The notes: generated by a model not told the origin, from the sequence alone. A stretch of DNA of 64,000 nucleotides from Mactromeris polynyma (GCA_032209605.1 JASFXZ010000001.1:41606619-41670618); one strand, 5' to 3'. Positions 12,601 through 24,100 are shown, counted from the first letter of the stretch. Numbers and translations: made by a program.

Positions 12601-13041
12601 CATTTAAGTTTCCTGATTGCTATTTGGGGGCATAGTGATACGGGGTAGAGCCCTGAATGTCCGATCCAGTTGTAATGCATTAAAATCAGTCTTGGTGAGG
12701 TTTAACCATGTTATTCCCTATCGCTGAATTAGGAACAAGTACTGGTTATAAACCTAGTAATCAGTTGTTGAGAGTAATTATTATAAGTTAACAATTAATG
12801 TGAAATAACGAAGTTCAACCAAATTATTTTCTACAGGTCCGGTTCGATCGGTTACGGCGTACCACCATCAGACGCGATATCCATGCTAGTCATTATAATT
12901 ATCTCAGCTGGTCTAGGACTTCCTGTTGTATTGATTATATTCGGAGGAATATATGTATGTATTAAGAAGAAGAATGGGAATAAAGACAAACCTCTGAGAA
13001 ACATACAGAGTCAGGGATACCAGCCAGTGCCAGATAACTAG
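3593..13041 (+). CDS. GLMP: Glycosylated lysosomal membrane protein, seven exons, 416 aa
   Basis: Joined exons 3593-3670, 4932-5046, 5924-6081, 8424-8630, 10264-10482, 11914-12182 and 12837-13041 give 1251 bases with no internal stop; all introns are GT-AG. Vertebrate GLMP (about 400 aa) is a type I glycoprotein of the lysosomal membrane that binds the transporter MFSD1 and protects it from proteolysis. Family signatures seen are IKAVGSNDTFHYL (residues 48-60), YNLADFTW (143-150) and SIDDEY (248-253). An N-terminal hydrophobic signal peptide covers about residues 6-22. There are ten N-X-S/T sequons: N37, N54, N91, N122, N152, N169, N207, N221, N330 and N342. One transmembrane helix (about 362-391) is followed by a lysine-rich stop-transfer segment and a short cytosolic tail. 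The tail ends in YQPV (410-413), a YXX-phi lysosomal sorting signal at the same place as in vertebrate GLMP. The first in-frame ATG was chosen because the signal peptide follows it; M5 is an alternative. Confidence 0.93.
3671..4931 (+). other. GLMP intron 1
   Basis: This is a GT-AG intron of about 1.26 kb. It contains a short TCTA-rich run near 4094-4115 and no other element I can name. Confidence 0.7.
4932..5046 (+). CDS. GLMP: GLMP exon 2
   Basis: This exon encodes residues 27-64 plus one base of codon 65. It holds the first two sequons and the conserved motif IKAVGSNDTFHYL. The acceptor is ATCACAG and the donor is TTTAG|GTGAGT. Confidence 0.9.
5047..5923 (+). other. GLMP intron 2
   Basis: This is a GT-AG intron of 877 bases with a pyrimidine-rich end before 5923. 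An open minus-strand frame inside it (about 5252-5527) has no recognisable content and is treated as chance. Confidence 0.7.
5924..6081 (+). CDS. GLMP: GLMP exon 3
   Basis: This exon completes codon 65 (Gly) and encodes residues 66-117, including sequon N91. The acceptor is TTTTACAG and the donor is ACCAAG|GTACAC, which is weaker than the others. It ends on a codon boundary. Confidence 0.9.
6319..8175 (+). mobile_element. tRNA-derived SINE expanded internally by a minisatellite (GLMP intron 3)
   Basis: A tRNA-like head with an A-box-like word (TTAGCACGTTTGG, near 6335-6349) and a decayed B-box-like word (GGGATCAAAAC, near 6377-6387) lies left of the 29-bp array. To the right of the array (8105-8175) is a 3' module ending in TATATAACTGAAATAC and an AAACAAACAAA tail. 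The same module is found in the SINE at 45418-45692 (minus) and in fragments at 27424-27590 and 56400-56520. The parts therefore read head, amplified core, tail of one SINE. Confidence 0.65.
6409..8109 (+). repeat. 29-bp minisatellite, about 59 copies
   Basis: The unit is CCCTGGAGCACTGG followed by TTAGGTCTGGTTGAA. Counting from the first TGGAGC at 6411 to the last TGTAGC at 8092 gives 1681 bases. That is 58 intervals of 29 with one single-base deletion near 7728, hence 59 copies. Variants occur at a few fixed places: TCT or ACT after TTAGG; CCCTGGA, CCATGGA or CCCTGTA; GCACT or GCATT; and occasional GGATC. The CCCTGTA variant is confined to the right half. The unit resembles the SINE core word around 56416-56445 (GGTTAGTACTGGTTGG, then TAACCCAGGAACA). 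Confidence 0.95.
8180..8395 (-). mobile_element. Second tRNA-derived SINE fragment, GLMP intron 3
   Basis: On the minus strand the segment starts with GGCCGCCATGGTTGAGTGG, then TTAAGG. This is an A-box-like tRNA head of the kind common in tRNA-Ser-type SINEs. It is followed by a degenerate body containing GTTGCTACCCAGG. The head end lies only about 28 bases before GLMP exon 4. Confidence 0.5.
8424..8630 (+). CDS. GLMP: GLMP exon 4
   Basis: This exon encodes residues 118-186 in whole codons. It includes sequons N122, N152 and N169 and the family motif YNLADFTW. The acceptor is CTTTTGCAG and the donor is TTGAG|GTATG. Confidence 0.9.
8809..9160. mobile_element. Foldback element, CCACAGGAG family (GLMP intron 4)
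   Basis: The left end reads ACGAGTTCTCTCCC and the right end GGGAGAGAACTCCTGTG. The interior is also palindromic: TTTATTGACCTGTC at 8889 is answered by CAACAGGTCAATAAA near 9018-9032. The whole segment can fold into one long hairpin of about 350 bases. Related copies are at 26184-26255, 27187-27412, 35535-35900 and 43459-43598. Confidence 0.7.
9177..9425 (+). mobile_element. MITE, TTCACAAACA family, copy 1
   Basis: The ends are inverted repeats: TTCACAAACACTGAAA with a run into AAGACTT on the left, and AAGTCTAAGTC, then ATGTTTGTGAATAAGGCCCC, on the right. The interior blocks GTAACAACAACTATTC and GGTAAATATAATTT are shared with 54523-54771 and, reversed, with 28319-28570. Confidence 0.75.
9799..10154 (+). 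mobile_element. Diverged pogo-like MITE with internal insertion
   Basis: The left end has TACCTCAATAATAAGACCAC and the right end GGTGGTCTTAATTTTTTAGG, then GAAGTTTTAC. These match the two ends of the CAGTAAAACCTC family (see 16433-16589). The ends are about 350 bases apart instead of about 160, so the copy is old and carries extra sequence. Confidence 0.55.
10264..10482 (+). CDS. GLMP: GLMP exon 5
   Basis: This exon encodes residues 187-259 in whole codons, with sequons N207 and N221 and the highly conserved SIDDEYSPGVF at its end. The acceptor is TATTGCAG and the donor is TTTTCT|GTAAGT. Confidence 0.92.
11200..11830. repeat. Degenerate dispersed repeat in GLMP intron 5
   Basis: Two related stretches (about 11380-11420 and 11690-11730) share AACAACATCTC followed by CTGCTG and GATTTTGACTGAACTT-like text. 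This resembles a tandem or dispersed repeat type found in other molluscan introns (recollection, not searched). No coding function is supported. Confidence 0.4.
11914..12182 (+). CDS. GLMP: GLMP exon 6
   Basis: This exon encodes residues 260-348 and two bases of Trp349. It carries sequons N330 and N342, is rich in aromatic residues, and forms the last luminal part before the membrane helix. The acceptor is CCTTACAG and the donor is ACCTG|GTAATT. Confidence 0.9.
12615..12825 (+). mobile_element. SINE fragment in GLMP intron 6
   Basis: The core word AAGTACTGGTTATAAACC and the tail GAGAGTAATTATTATAAG match the SINE at 14170-14365. The tRNA-like head is decayed. The element ends just before exon 7. 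Confidence 0.45.
12837..13041 (+). CDS. GLMP: GLMP exon 7 (membrane helix and sorting tail)
   Basis: This exon completes Trp349 and encodes residues 350-416. The order is a short luminal linker, the transmembrane helix (362-391), KKK, and a tail ending GYQPVPDN before TAG. The acceptor is TTTTCTACAG. Confidence 0.92.
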
Positions 13042-14169
13042 TGTAAACTGTGATCTCCTCTCGGGATTACTGCAATTAAATGTATTATTGTTACGCCATG
13101 TAAGTGGGGTTTTTTCTGCAGGCATTGTATTCTGCAGATTTTTAAAAAATTATGATATTTTATTTCTTTGGACATTATTTCTGTGCCAACATGTTTTACC
13201 CTAAACTGATTAAATTTCTGCATTACCAATGTATATACACTTCATGTTTGCTGTAGAAACATGACATATAATTACAATTTCTATGTTTGTATCAACAATT
13301 AATTGTTTGGTGTGTGTTAGGATATGTGCTAGAAAGATTATTTATTCAATTGATTGACGGTAGTCGGGGACCGTACCGAAGTATCAATGATATAGGCAAA
13401 TACAATGTACAAGTATATTTGAGAATTATAGGTTATTATCTGTGGCGCAACAGGCTAACTAATTTTCTGCATATTTTAATTCTGTAGACTTATTTTGGAC
13501 TGCAGAATTTGCAGAAATCAAGTCACCGTAGAAAGAAAACACTTACATGGCAATTTATTCCATATACATGTACTGTATAAGAGGTGAAGTTCCTGATGTT
13601 GAAATGTTCGAGAATTTTTCGAATTGAAGAATGTCATAAAAATAGCAACAGCATAATTTCCCTGGTTAACATTTTTATATTCTTTACTGTAAAACAATTA
13701 AAGTACCCATTTCAGAGATTCACAAACATTTCTGGTAGCGATATGTATGAAATGGCGGATTCGCAAAATTTTCAACCTGCTGAATTATCGACTTATACAG
13801 TATTCTGTTAAACTGTGATGAAAGACCTTGTATATTTTATTATCATGACTTCAATGAGATTATCATGTGTGAAAATGAGTCAGAGGCGCTTGTATTTTAT
13901 TTGTCTTCAAAACCATTTCCCTTTTCTATATGTTCTTAAAATAGGCTTACAGTGATAGTGAAGTATAGTGAATCTTACCTTATTGTTTGTACTCAAAGTG
14001 AGGATGACAGGTTTTCAAGGTCATGTAGACAAAAGCCTAGAATGCATTTACAAATAATGTATTGTAAAACTTTTTAACTCAGGCATCTGTGTAATTGCTT
14101 TCAACTTTATGTCTTTTAAACTCAGGATTAACATACCAGTAATGGTGCTAAACTTTGTTGTAAATTGTG

Positions 14170-14365
14170 TGTAAATTGGGCACAGGAGGCGCAGAAGTCG
14201 GGACGACTCCTGATGCAATCAGTGAGTTCGAGCCCCACAATGGTTGGGTTTGATCACAAACTTCACAGTCCCTAAATTTGGCACGAGTACTGGTTGGTAG
14301 CCAGGCAGCAGTCATCGAGAGTGATTAGTTGTAAGAATATGTTTCACAATCGATGTAAAATAAAT
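14170..14365 (+). mobile_element. tRNA-derived SINE copy
   Basis: A tRNA-like head with a B-box-like GAGTTCGAGCCCC (near 14224-14236) is followed by the core GAGTACTGGTTGGTAGCCAGG and the tail GAGAGTGATTAGTTG, ending in AAATAAATAAA. The core is the same word that forms the basis of the GLMP intron minisatellite. Confidence 0.6.
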
Positions 14366-16432
14366 AAATTTAAACCTAAAATTGTGTTGTATGTTCCGGT
14401 ATTGAAATCACATGTTTTTGGTGTACACTGTTGAAATGTTCAGATATGTTGTTTTGTTTGTGATTGTTAGAAGGTGTATTTTGTAAATGTTTGTGATTTT
14501 TAGCGTTTTGTCTGTATGAAAAGGCTACCTGATTATGATTTGTATTGCCTGTGTATATTTTGTAAAGATTCACCAACTTTTTGTACATCGCTTGTAAATA
14601 CTCAGCTCTCAATGTGTGATCTTGGTATATGCTTTAAACATAAGTTTCAGTTTGTTCTTGTAGCATGACAGTTTCAAATTTATTTTATTTGAACTCGAAA
14701 CATTAACAATTATGTAATGCCAAAATATTTCGCTATCAGATAGGGAACATAATGTATCATATATGTGGATTAATTTACTGCCTGTTATTTCTGTGACCAT
14801 TATTGTGTGTTAGAAATTTTCCAAGTATGCAGTATGTTAGGATTGAATTATAGCCTGAAGTACTCAGGGATAACTGGCCTAGCCAGGCTGGTCGCGGTCA
14901 TCGACCTACATACAGCATAGTGGTCCAATGGCAAGGCTTCGCATTATATCATTTTGAATAACTTGTTTAATGTATTCGATAGATCATGATCACACGTGTT
15001 TGATCCTCTATATACACGGTATTCTTATTTCATTGTCAGCTTGAAGTAAAAAGTAGGAAATGTCATTGCTGTATCATATTCATTGAATTCCTTTGATGTG
15101 ATCACTGTTTTCTAGTCTCAATCTTGTCTGAACTTCTTATTGATTTGAGTTTGTTTGTTATTCTGTTCTTGTGATTGTAACATTCATGTTCATGTATTAC
15201 GTCTGTACTTGCCATATCTATCTGTTGACTCTTGTCGGCTTGAACTTGTTGGGACTGATGAAATTATTTCGAGCAAAGCATAGTTCTAGTCAACCCAACT
15301 TTATTTTTGGCAAATTCTACTCAGATATTTTTGTTCATAGTTATCATTTTTTTAAGTTTGACAATTGAATCACATGTACAATGATATTGCTAACTATCTA
15401 TTGGCAAACATCTGCAAACGAGTGCATATTTAAGTTTTAACACAGCTGATAGTTTGTTGATCAATTTTCACAAACATGTGAATATTACATGTGACGTGTA
15501 TTTAGCACAGTGAGAAAATAAATTGTTTGACTTAAATGTGGAAATTATAGAGCATTTTTATGTTGATTGGCCCAATAATTGGTTTGAGAGTTTAAAGCTG
15601 GGCAGTTCGAACCAATATTAATGGAACAATATAGATTATATAAAGAATCATAATCAGTTTGAGTCATCCAGGGTGTTTGATGCAACCGAGTTCCAGCCAA
15701 TGAGAGTCCACTGTATCTGTATATATATATATTTTAGATGATATTTAGTTTATGTACACAAGTATATGTACTGTTACAGTATATTGGATGTAGACTTATA
15801 TATTGTTGAAGCAGTTTTACTCTGACCTGTGATTTTTAACATGCCCTACCATATTTAAAAATAATTGGAAAAAAATTCAAATTTCTAACTATTGAAAGCT
15901 TCTTGATTTCAAAAGAATTGTAAATTGAATATTAATTGCTAGATTTTATTGACTAATCCATTACAGAAAGTAATGATCGGAAGTGACAATCATATTAACA
16001 AAAAGTTACATTTATCTAAATAATTTATTTAAATGTGTGATTGTGTCCCCCTCCCTATGTCATACCATACTATATTTCAGGGGCTACAATGGAAGAGATC
16101 CTTAATCTCGGTTTTGTGTCATTCAATACTCTATAATATGGATGGCTAGGCTTCAGTATACGTCCATGATAATTCATCATTTGTATATTTTGAAATGTTG
16201 CCATGAAGCTGAACATTTGATTTCATTTAAAAATTCAGTTTATCTCGTAAAGTCATATCATTGTAAACTAAACGTTTACTTCCTTATCCTGATGGCATAA
16301 TGGTGGGTTTTATTACATTGAACTATAGTAAATTGTATATGTATTTAAAGCGTATGTTTGAATCAACTGCTTCAGCAAGTAAAATTTAAAAATTAAATTT
16401 ATGCTGACTTTCATTGCTATTTTTCTGTTGTA

Positions 16433-16589
16433 CAGTAAAACCTCAATAATAAGACCACCCTTTGGACCATTGAAAACTGGTCTTAATATTGATGTGGTCT
16501 TAATATTAAATAAATAGCAAAACAGTGAAAATAGAACTGAAAAAATTGTGTTCTTAATTTTTAGGTGGTCTTTAAGTGAGGTTTTACTG
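16433..16589 (+). mobile_element. Pogo-like MITE, CAGTAAAACCTC family, 157 bp
   Basis: The element has perfect terminal words CAGTAAAACCTCA and TGAGGTTTTACTG, flanked by TA on both sides. Subterminal words are AATAATAAGACCACC and GGTGGTCTTTAAG. TA target duplications and CAG termini are typical of the Tc1/mariner-pogo superfamily. It has no coding capacity and is therefore non-autonomous. Confidence 0.8.
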
Positions 16590-18668
16590 TATTTTTTTGT
16601 GATATTCATTATATTTATGTTAAAGTCTGTTATCCATGAGTATGAGTCTTTGAACCAAATTGTTATTTACTGTTTATTATACAAATTTAAAGCTAATGGT
16701 AAACTATCTTAGGGATTCATGTGATGTTTGCATTGTATGTGAATGGTCTGATCATATTATATACATGTAGTTATCTAACTGATATATGTTAACTGTTTTT
16801 GTATACTATGAATTTGAACACTTTTTAAAGGACTGTCCCATAGATTTAAGCCAATATGTTTAAAAAGAGAATTTTTCGCTCTAATCCATAGGCCAGAGAG
16901 CTTATGTCGTGGCGAATTGTGTGCGTGTGTCAGCTAAAAATAGAAAACCATTTAAATGATTTCTTCTCACGAACCGATGATCAGACTTGCATCAAACTTG
17001 CTCTGTTGCATCCTTGCATGAACCTTCCTTAAGAATTCTGACATCCAGATGCACAATATAGCCAGTAGAGCGTCAGGCCCTCGTGGACCTCTTGATTTTG
17101 TAAGTAACTGTGCGCACAGAGTGGAAAAAATGTGGCAAAGTGAATTTTATGTGAAAACTATTAAATAAAGATGGCAAATGTATATTTCGATTGAGAGTAT
17201 AATTTTATTGTATTTTATAATAATAATAATTCTTTATTTAACGAAGGTAACTCATTTAGCAATGACATGTTAATCTTCCCTGAGGCCTTCAATTTTGCTG
17301 AAAACCAAGATGTCTCATCCCATTCTGTGAAAATTTGAAAAAAAAGTACAATTTGTGACAACTAAAATAAACGTGTCTCATGTGTGTCTTTTTTTGTTGG
17401 TTATAATTTGTTCAAATAATTATTTTTATATGCAATAATAAAAATTGAATAATAAATCTATTTTGGTAGAATTTGTTTGTTTTGTGTCTTCTCCGCCAGT
17501 TTTCTCACGGTAATTTTGTGTCCTTTCTCTCTAGACAATTTCTTTTAATCAAGCAGCTATAGTGGCAGTTTGTCAAATAAATGATATCTGAACTATGGGT
17601 CTAATGTAACACAAGTCATGCACAAGAGCCTTGCATAAGGATAAAATAAAAAAAACATTGATTAATGTATCATCCAATCTATAAACTAGCTCTGTTTGGT
17701 GTAGCTCGTTTGCTTCTATTTTTGTGGTACTAAAGTCCTGTGTATCCCCCATGGGGCAAAACATTGAAAAGTGCATTATGAATGTTGAGCCAGTACAGAT
17801 CAGTAGAATGAAGTTCAAACTTGACTGTTTTTAAAACTACCTAATAAAAAAATATTGGACTAAGTCCATGAAATTACAAATTTAAGGAAGTTATGTAGTT
17901 TTTTTCCTGGTAAAAGCATTAAAATACACTAACAATACTACATTTCAACAATTACATCACTTCGGAAGATCAGTGCAAGGATAACTTAGCTATACAATGT
18001 ATATGTAATTAATATATAAGTGACACAGTTTTATCACAATAATACTTGGGAGTCAGCTTGAGAAAGATTGACGATAGATTGTGCCTATCATGTACCTAGC
18101 GCTAAAATTTATATAAATTGTATCACATGTAACAAGGGGTGTCACAATACGTCTCAAGCATTTCCAAGATATTTTGCCCTTCAGTAGCAATTGATTGCAA
18201 TGTTCACTACCATAATATATTGCTTCATTAACCTAAGCTATGACCTTTTACATTATGGTCTCCATTTGATTTAATACAGTTGGTGATCATAGCATGAATG
18301 CACAAAATGTATTTGTCCAACAGAAATTTGTGAGTTGATACTATTACCTGTACAATTTAATTACTTGGTTCTTATGCCTTGGAAATATAAGTAGAGTTAT
18401 CAGACAGCCGTATAATTTCTCTCGTGATATGCTTATTCAAATCTTACCATGAATAAATATCAAAACTGACCTCATCCAATTTTATTCAATACTGTAAGTT
18501 AGATATGTGTTGGTAGGTTTTATTATATACAGTGTATTAAGATGACAGGTGTTTATAGCCAACTGTATGCAAATTGTCCAAACTGTATTATGAGCAGTTC
18601 CCTGTGTTGCATTCTGGAATGTGAATATGTGTGCACATACTGGTATATGTAGTTCATGTTTCTACTTT

Positions 18669-19213
18669 ACTCAAATTGAGACCAGGCATCACTCATATGG
18701 TCACAGGTCACTACTCAGACTGAGGATGTACACCACTCAAGATAAGACAGCACAGGAGTCAAGATGAGACTGTACATCACTCAAGATTAGACTGTACATC
18801 ACTCAATATTAGAATGTATGGCACTCAATATTAGAATGTATGTCACTCAATATTAGACTGTACATCACTCAAGTTTAGACTGTACATCACTCAATATTAG
18901 AATGTATGTCACTCAATATAAGACTATACATTACTCAATATGAGACTGTACATTACTCAATATGGGACTGTACATCACTCAATCTGAGGTAGAACATCAC
19001 TCCAGATGAGACTGTACATCACTCAAGATTATACTGTATGTCACTCAATATGAGACTGTACATTACTCAATATGAGACTGTACATTACTCAATATGGGAC
19101 TGTACATCACTTAATCTGAGGTAGAACATCACTCAAGATGAGACTGTACATCACTCAATATGAGACTATAGGCCACTCAACATGAGACTGCAATCCACTT
19201 ACATGAGACTGTT
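18669..19213 (+). repeat. 22-bp satellite, about 24 units, with 132-bp higher-order period
   Basis: The unit is GACTGTACATCACTCAATAT followed by GA, with many variants (ATT/ATC, TATGAGA/TATTAGA). A distinctive block (GGGACTGTACATCACT, then CTGAGGTAGAACATCACTC) recurs 132 bases apart, at 18965 and 19097. This is a six-unit higher-order repeat. Confidence 0.85.
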
Positions 19214-20994
19214 CTCATTGTACTCTACTTTTTTTAACACTTTAAAGGTTCCATCCCATAAAGTTATGCTAAAAGGTTTGAAAAATATGATATGAGTGCT
19301 AGATACCACTAAAGTTGAACCTGATACCACTTAGGCTATTCCATTAACACAAATCATATCAATTACATCTATCCAATGCTACATTGTAAAAAAATGAAAT
19401 GAAATAAACATATGTTGCAAATTTCTGGTTTTTACTTGCATATTTTCATTGATTTTCATAGTGTTTATACACTTTGCAAATCAATATTTATCATTCGGTC
19501 ACTGCTGTCATTATTCTGAGAAATATAAGGTCTAGAATTGTGTGCAGGCTGAAATCGTGGCAATCACAGTCAGGAGACTTAGGAGACACTTTGTATCTGA
19601 CTTCACTTTACCCATCAAACCCAAAATTTTATTGCACTTTTAGATTTTGTACATTTTATTTAATTTCGGATAATAAAATTATGCTGCCAGCAAGTGCGTA
19701 CAGTCGAATGCCTCGTTACATTCCCGAATGTCTTGTATGATTAAATCTTCGTGTTATGTCATTTTTGTTTTTTAAAAAAAAAGGAAAGAAAATGTCCATG
19801 ACTTATTGTATACACTAAGTATCAATGCTGATCAACAGAACAAATGATAATCAAATTCCAGGGTAATAAAATTCTTAATTCTAAAAAGTTGGATGAAAAT
19901 CTAACTCTTATAGATATAGATACTAGGGGTATAAGGTACTTTCATATGTGACAGCTTGCTGAGATTTTGTGAAATTTTAGCCGAACACTATACTGTTGTA
20001 CGTGTTTTGTAACTAATAAATGTGTCAATTATAATGATTGTTAAATATGTGTAATATGATTTTCAACAAGCTGTAACCATTGGTGTTTTTTAGATCTAAA
20101 TGCCATTCTTTATTCACCAGAAGAGAAACAGATTGCCTTTATGGTGACTACATGTATATCTCTAATGTCTGACAATGCTTTAATTAACAGTAAAACCTCA
20201 ATCATAAGAACACAATAGGCTCTGAAGAAATCCGGTCTTGGTGGGCTGATTATCAAGTCAAAATATGGAGAAAAAAACCAACTCTATCATAAATATATGG
20301 TTTTATTGAAGTGCTCTAGTGTCTCAGTGCTAACATCGTCAATCGGATGGTCTACTTGAAGTCCCAGTATATTCATCTTCTCAAGAAAATAGTACATGTA
20401 AAGTCCTCTGTTTTATTAAAGATTTGACGATTAATGTTGTCAATTGGGGAATGTCTTGATATAAACAGCCTTTTCTGGATTATTTGTGTCATTTTTAGCA
20501 AATGAGTTACCCAAATAGCCGTGTTTTAATTTCTAATACTAAAATATGCAAATCATGCAGTCATGCCTTGGAAACGCCTCTCGGGACCTTCAGTACTTTG
20601 ATTAAAGATGTATCTGGCCTATCTGAACGTGATCTATTTTAACATTTTACTCACGTAACAAACTTACTTTTTAAAAACGATTGTTTGTTTAAATGATGAC
20701 TCAAACTTCCTTTTTCGACAAATACAGTGGAATAGTGTATTATTTATATATTAATACCAGGGACCTTATTGCATGTTCCAGTTAATACTGTACATATTAA
20801 TAGACATTTTAACTGTACAAAACATATTTTTCATATTCGTTTTCCTAAAATATAACAAAAAGGAGCTCAATATTACATTAATGAGATGGTCCTAACTTTC
20901 GACGTGGTATTTGAGGCTCTCCTGCAGGAGAAATCTATGTACGCCCCTGCTTTATTCAGTGTAATACTCCATGATACGCTACATGTGCATAATG
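19214..20994. other. No gene recognised
   Basis: The only feature I can place is a decayed pogo-like MITE end at 20188-20280. The open frame near 19474-19740 has no recognisable motif. A short palindrome CTCCTGCAGGAG lies at 20919-20930. Confidence 0.4.
20188..20280 (+). mobile_element. Partial pogo-like MITE
   Basis: It starts CAGTAAAACCTCAATCATAA and continues with words of the family interior. The right end was not found, so this is a truncated or diverged copy. Confidence 0.5.
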
Positions 20995-20997
20995 ATA

Positions 20998-21005
20998 TGA
21001 CGTCA
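20998..21005. promoter_or_regulatory. Perfect cAMP response element TGACGTCA
   Basis: This is the palindromic CREB/ATF site TGACGTCA. It stands about 105 bases before a good splice donor, in a small patch with more CpG than its surroundings. This is the layout of a promoter followed by a non-coding first exon; promoter activity is inferred. Confidence 0.4.
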
Positions 21006-21029
21006 CGGAAGACTAACTTTGAAAGTAGA

Positions 21030-21110
21030 AATCAAGTCACGTTGTGTATTCGAAGTGGATTGTGACAAGTTGTGTGGTCATTTAAAAAGTTTAAAACATT
21101 TTGAAAACTC
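21030..21110 (+). ncRNA. Possible non-coding first exon ending in a donor
   Basis: The segment ends AAAACTCG|GTAAGTATA, a near-consensus donor at 21111, downstream of the CRE. No long frame opens from it, so it would be a 5' UTR exon. A possible coding partner is the start-codon exon at 60683-60755, but nothing in the sequence proves the link. The left edge is approximate. Confidence 0.25.
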
Positions 21111-24100
21111 GGTAAGTATACAGTTTTAAAATATTTTAATGACGGTTTATTTACGAAAACGTTACATGTAGTTAGTATGTTATTTACTACTTCAGTGTTG
21201 AGAACTGTCGTGTAATATTAAATGACGGTACACACAGATTACTGAAGTACTTCATTTCCTGTTTATCAATTTTGATTCACTGTGAAGTTTGGACCATGTA
21301 AATAGTTTGTTTGTGAATGAAGACATTACGTATTGCACAATGACGGCTTGATAAAATAATCTCAAATTGAAAGTAAACATGATTAGTAGATTAATTGACT
21401 CAGGGGTGTAGCGTTAAGTGGGATTGTTTTCCCCTGTCAATTTCAGTTGTCATTTTTCTTGCTACAGTTGTAAACGCTGTAGTGGTGACATAATCTACTG
21501 AACACATCATGTTCACACCTTAGGCACAGGCCCCTGTGACCTTAGGGGGATGTCTAGTCTGTAAGGTCGGGCTGTTACACAATTAATTAAGGCTGTTTAA
21601 CCCGTGGAGGATGGTGGAAGCTAGGCAGGCTCAGGAGAATTGGACAATCAGCTTCATTTGATGTCTTAATCCTTACCCAGAGCAGAGAGTTCTATTAAAA
21701 TCCCTTGGGTCAGAGGTTTTAACGTATCCAAAATTCATTTGAGATACAAAATTAGCAGAGTATTTCCTGTGTTGAGGTCTCACATAGCCATTTAAATTCC
21801 CACCTGTCAGGAATCATCTAGCTGTTGTTAAAGTGTCCCCTATATGCATCCATTTGTACCCTGGAGCTAAACTTTGATTCTACTTAGAACAATGATACTT
21901 ATGTGGAAATCAATTAGTGTGTTGGGTCTTTTCTTTTTTAGATTTAAATCAGCTGCTGAGTTCTAACTCAGGAGTACCTTTAGGTTCATAAAATTTGCAT
22001 TTGTCCTGTCACCAGACTGACCGTCATATGTTGCATCTCAGATTCTATTATTTATTGGTAAATACCCTTGAATTTATGTTAAAATCTCTGTCCCTATACC
22101 ATTGTACACAAAAAAGATGGGCCGAGGTAATTAAGGCAATTTGCCTTTTTAGGGTCTAATTCCATAATCCTTAATTGTGCCAAGCATTTGTCTAAATCCC
22201 CATAATTAAGACATGCTAATTCCCCACTTCTGCGATGTAGTAAAAAATCAAGGCGAAGTATTTCGATCCTGGGACCCAGAATCATTTGGCGTGCCAAATT
22301 TCCGACAAGTTCCGACTTGTCGAGAATTGTCTTCTGTCTACAGTCCTGTGAATAATCCCTACATATTTTTTCTATCTAATACATATTTTGTATATTCTGA
22401 AGTAATGAACCTAAATAGCTCATTTTCGGAGCTGAAGTATGTCTTTTTTATCTGTTTCATTATTCCTCTATTACTACACATAATTCATTATCATGACATT
22501 GTGATGTACATGTATATGATTGTTTAGTTCAGTTTTATTGGAGGTGACAGCGATTGTAGATAATGATATTATTATTTAATAATTTTGAAAAAGTTTAATG
22601 TAATATTCATTACATCCATTTAGACAAACTACCGGTAATAGTTCTGGTTTATGTTCAACGTACATGTATTTAAATTTTTTGCTAAGCTTTTATGTCATCA
22701 GTTTATCTGTTTACCAAATTTACAATTTGCATTGATAAGATTGTTTTGTGCTTCCAATTTCATCCTTATCTAGTTTTCATGGATGATGTGTATACTGCAT
22801 GTGCGGATCAAGCAATTTACATGGAGGTGGGAGGAATCAGGGATTTCCCTGACACAGAAATCTCGAGTTCCTGACTCCCTGTTCTCTGGGGGACTCCCAT
22901 TTTCAACTTCTTGCGCATCCCTGGGACCCTTAAAATAATTTTTTTCAAGTAAACTGAATATCTGGGACCCTACAAATTTACTAAGGACCCCAATTTGGAG
23001 ACTCCTAGCTGAAAAATCCTAGGGAAAACCCTGAGGAATAAAATGTCCAAAAAATGTCATACATTGACATGTACAAAATAATTATTTAACAATGTCATCA
23101 TCATGTTGGGGCATCTATGTCATGCTTGTGTTGTTGTGGCGTCAAGCATGTGAGTTGTTATTTCACTAAATGAGTTATTGAAAATAATATACACACATTA
23201 CTAAGTACCACTAGACACCTTATATGTTATGCTTAAATTTCTTCCTTAACCTAATCTGTGAACTTCACAAAGGTTACAGGTCTGGGGGATTATAGTGAAC
23301 AAAGACTTATAAATGTGGCATTGAAAATAAATTTTCTCTCCAGATGTAGTAGTTAAGTTGTGCTCTTTTGTAAATTAAAATTTGTGAAATGCATGTCTTG
23401 TTTAAGAAGGGCCTCTTCCCTGTTCAAGTTGCTATGGTCTGATTGACATCAAATCATTGCCCCTTCATCACTGTGGATGGGAATTCCACACAGGATCTAG
23501 AATTTGTAGATGAGAGGTAGCTATCCAGCTGACTTGCAGAAGGTTGTAAGTAAAGTCTAGCCTGCATGGTGTCTACCTGCGGTCTATTCATCCACTTTTA
23601 TGTAGCTTGAAAGGTCACTACTTGACCATAGCTGTTTATTTGACTTTCGAGCCCCATTACAAAGGAATAAAAATACATTGATCCTTTCACAAGGGCAAAT
23701 TTAGGGCTCACCCATTTCATCCTATTTTTTGTGATTTATGTCATTTTCTCTTCATGATTTGAGGCACGTAAAGTTTATCTACTGCTGAATCTTAGCCAGT
23801 CCAACATGTAATACAGACTCACTGTAATGTTTATAGCCATGTAACATGTTCTAATTTACATGGATTTTGAGGTTTTGCCTAACTTAACATATAACCTTAT
23901 GGCCTCATATAGTTGATAATGATATATCTGTGCGATACAATGTTATCTTGCAGGAAGTTTTATAAGATTTGTTTTCCTGTTATCACTGACACAGAATACG
24001 ATAAATCAGATCTTTTTGTGATGCCAATTTTTTGCGACTTGAAGTTATGGGGTTGATTTATGCAGTTATATGTTCGCTAGTCACTTGTTTTTGTTGTGTC

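Larger units (their letters stand above)
13042..18668 (+). other. GLMP 3' UTR and downstream region
   Basis: No further coding exon is supported. Candidate poly(A) signals are ATTAAA near 13075, AATAAA near 14359 (inside a SINE tail) and AATAAA near 15518; which one is used cannot be told. A SINE (14170) and a pogo-like MITE (16433) are listed separately. The segment 17220-17290 resembles the end of a dispersed repeat (a TAATAA run, then CTTTATTTAACGAAGG). Otherwise I see nothing specific. Confidence 0.4.

Noticed and set aside
22213..22527. 104-codon open frame on the plus strand
   Set aside because: Its first half lies over a dispersed repeat partly shared with 41390-41640, and the rest is AT-rich hydrophobic chance text.
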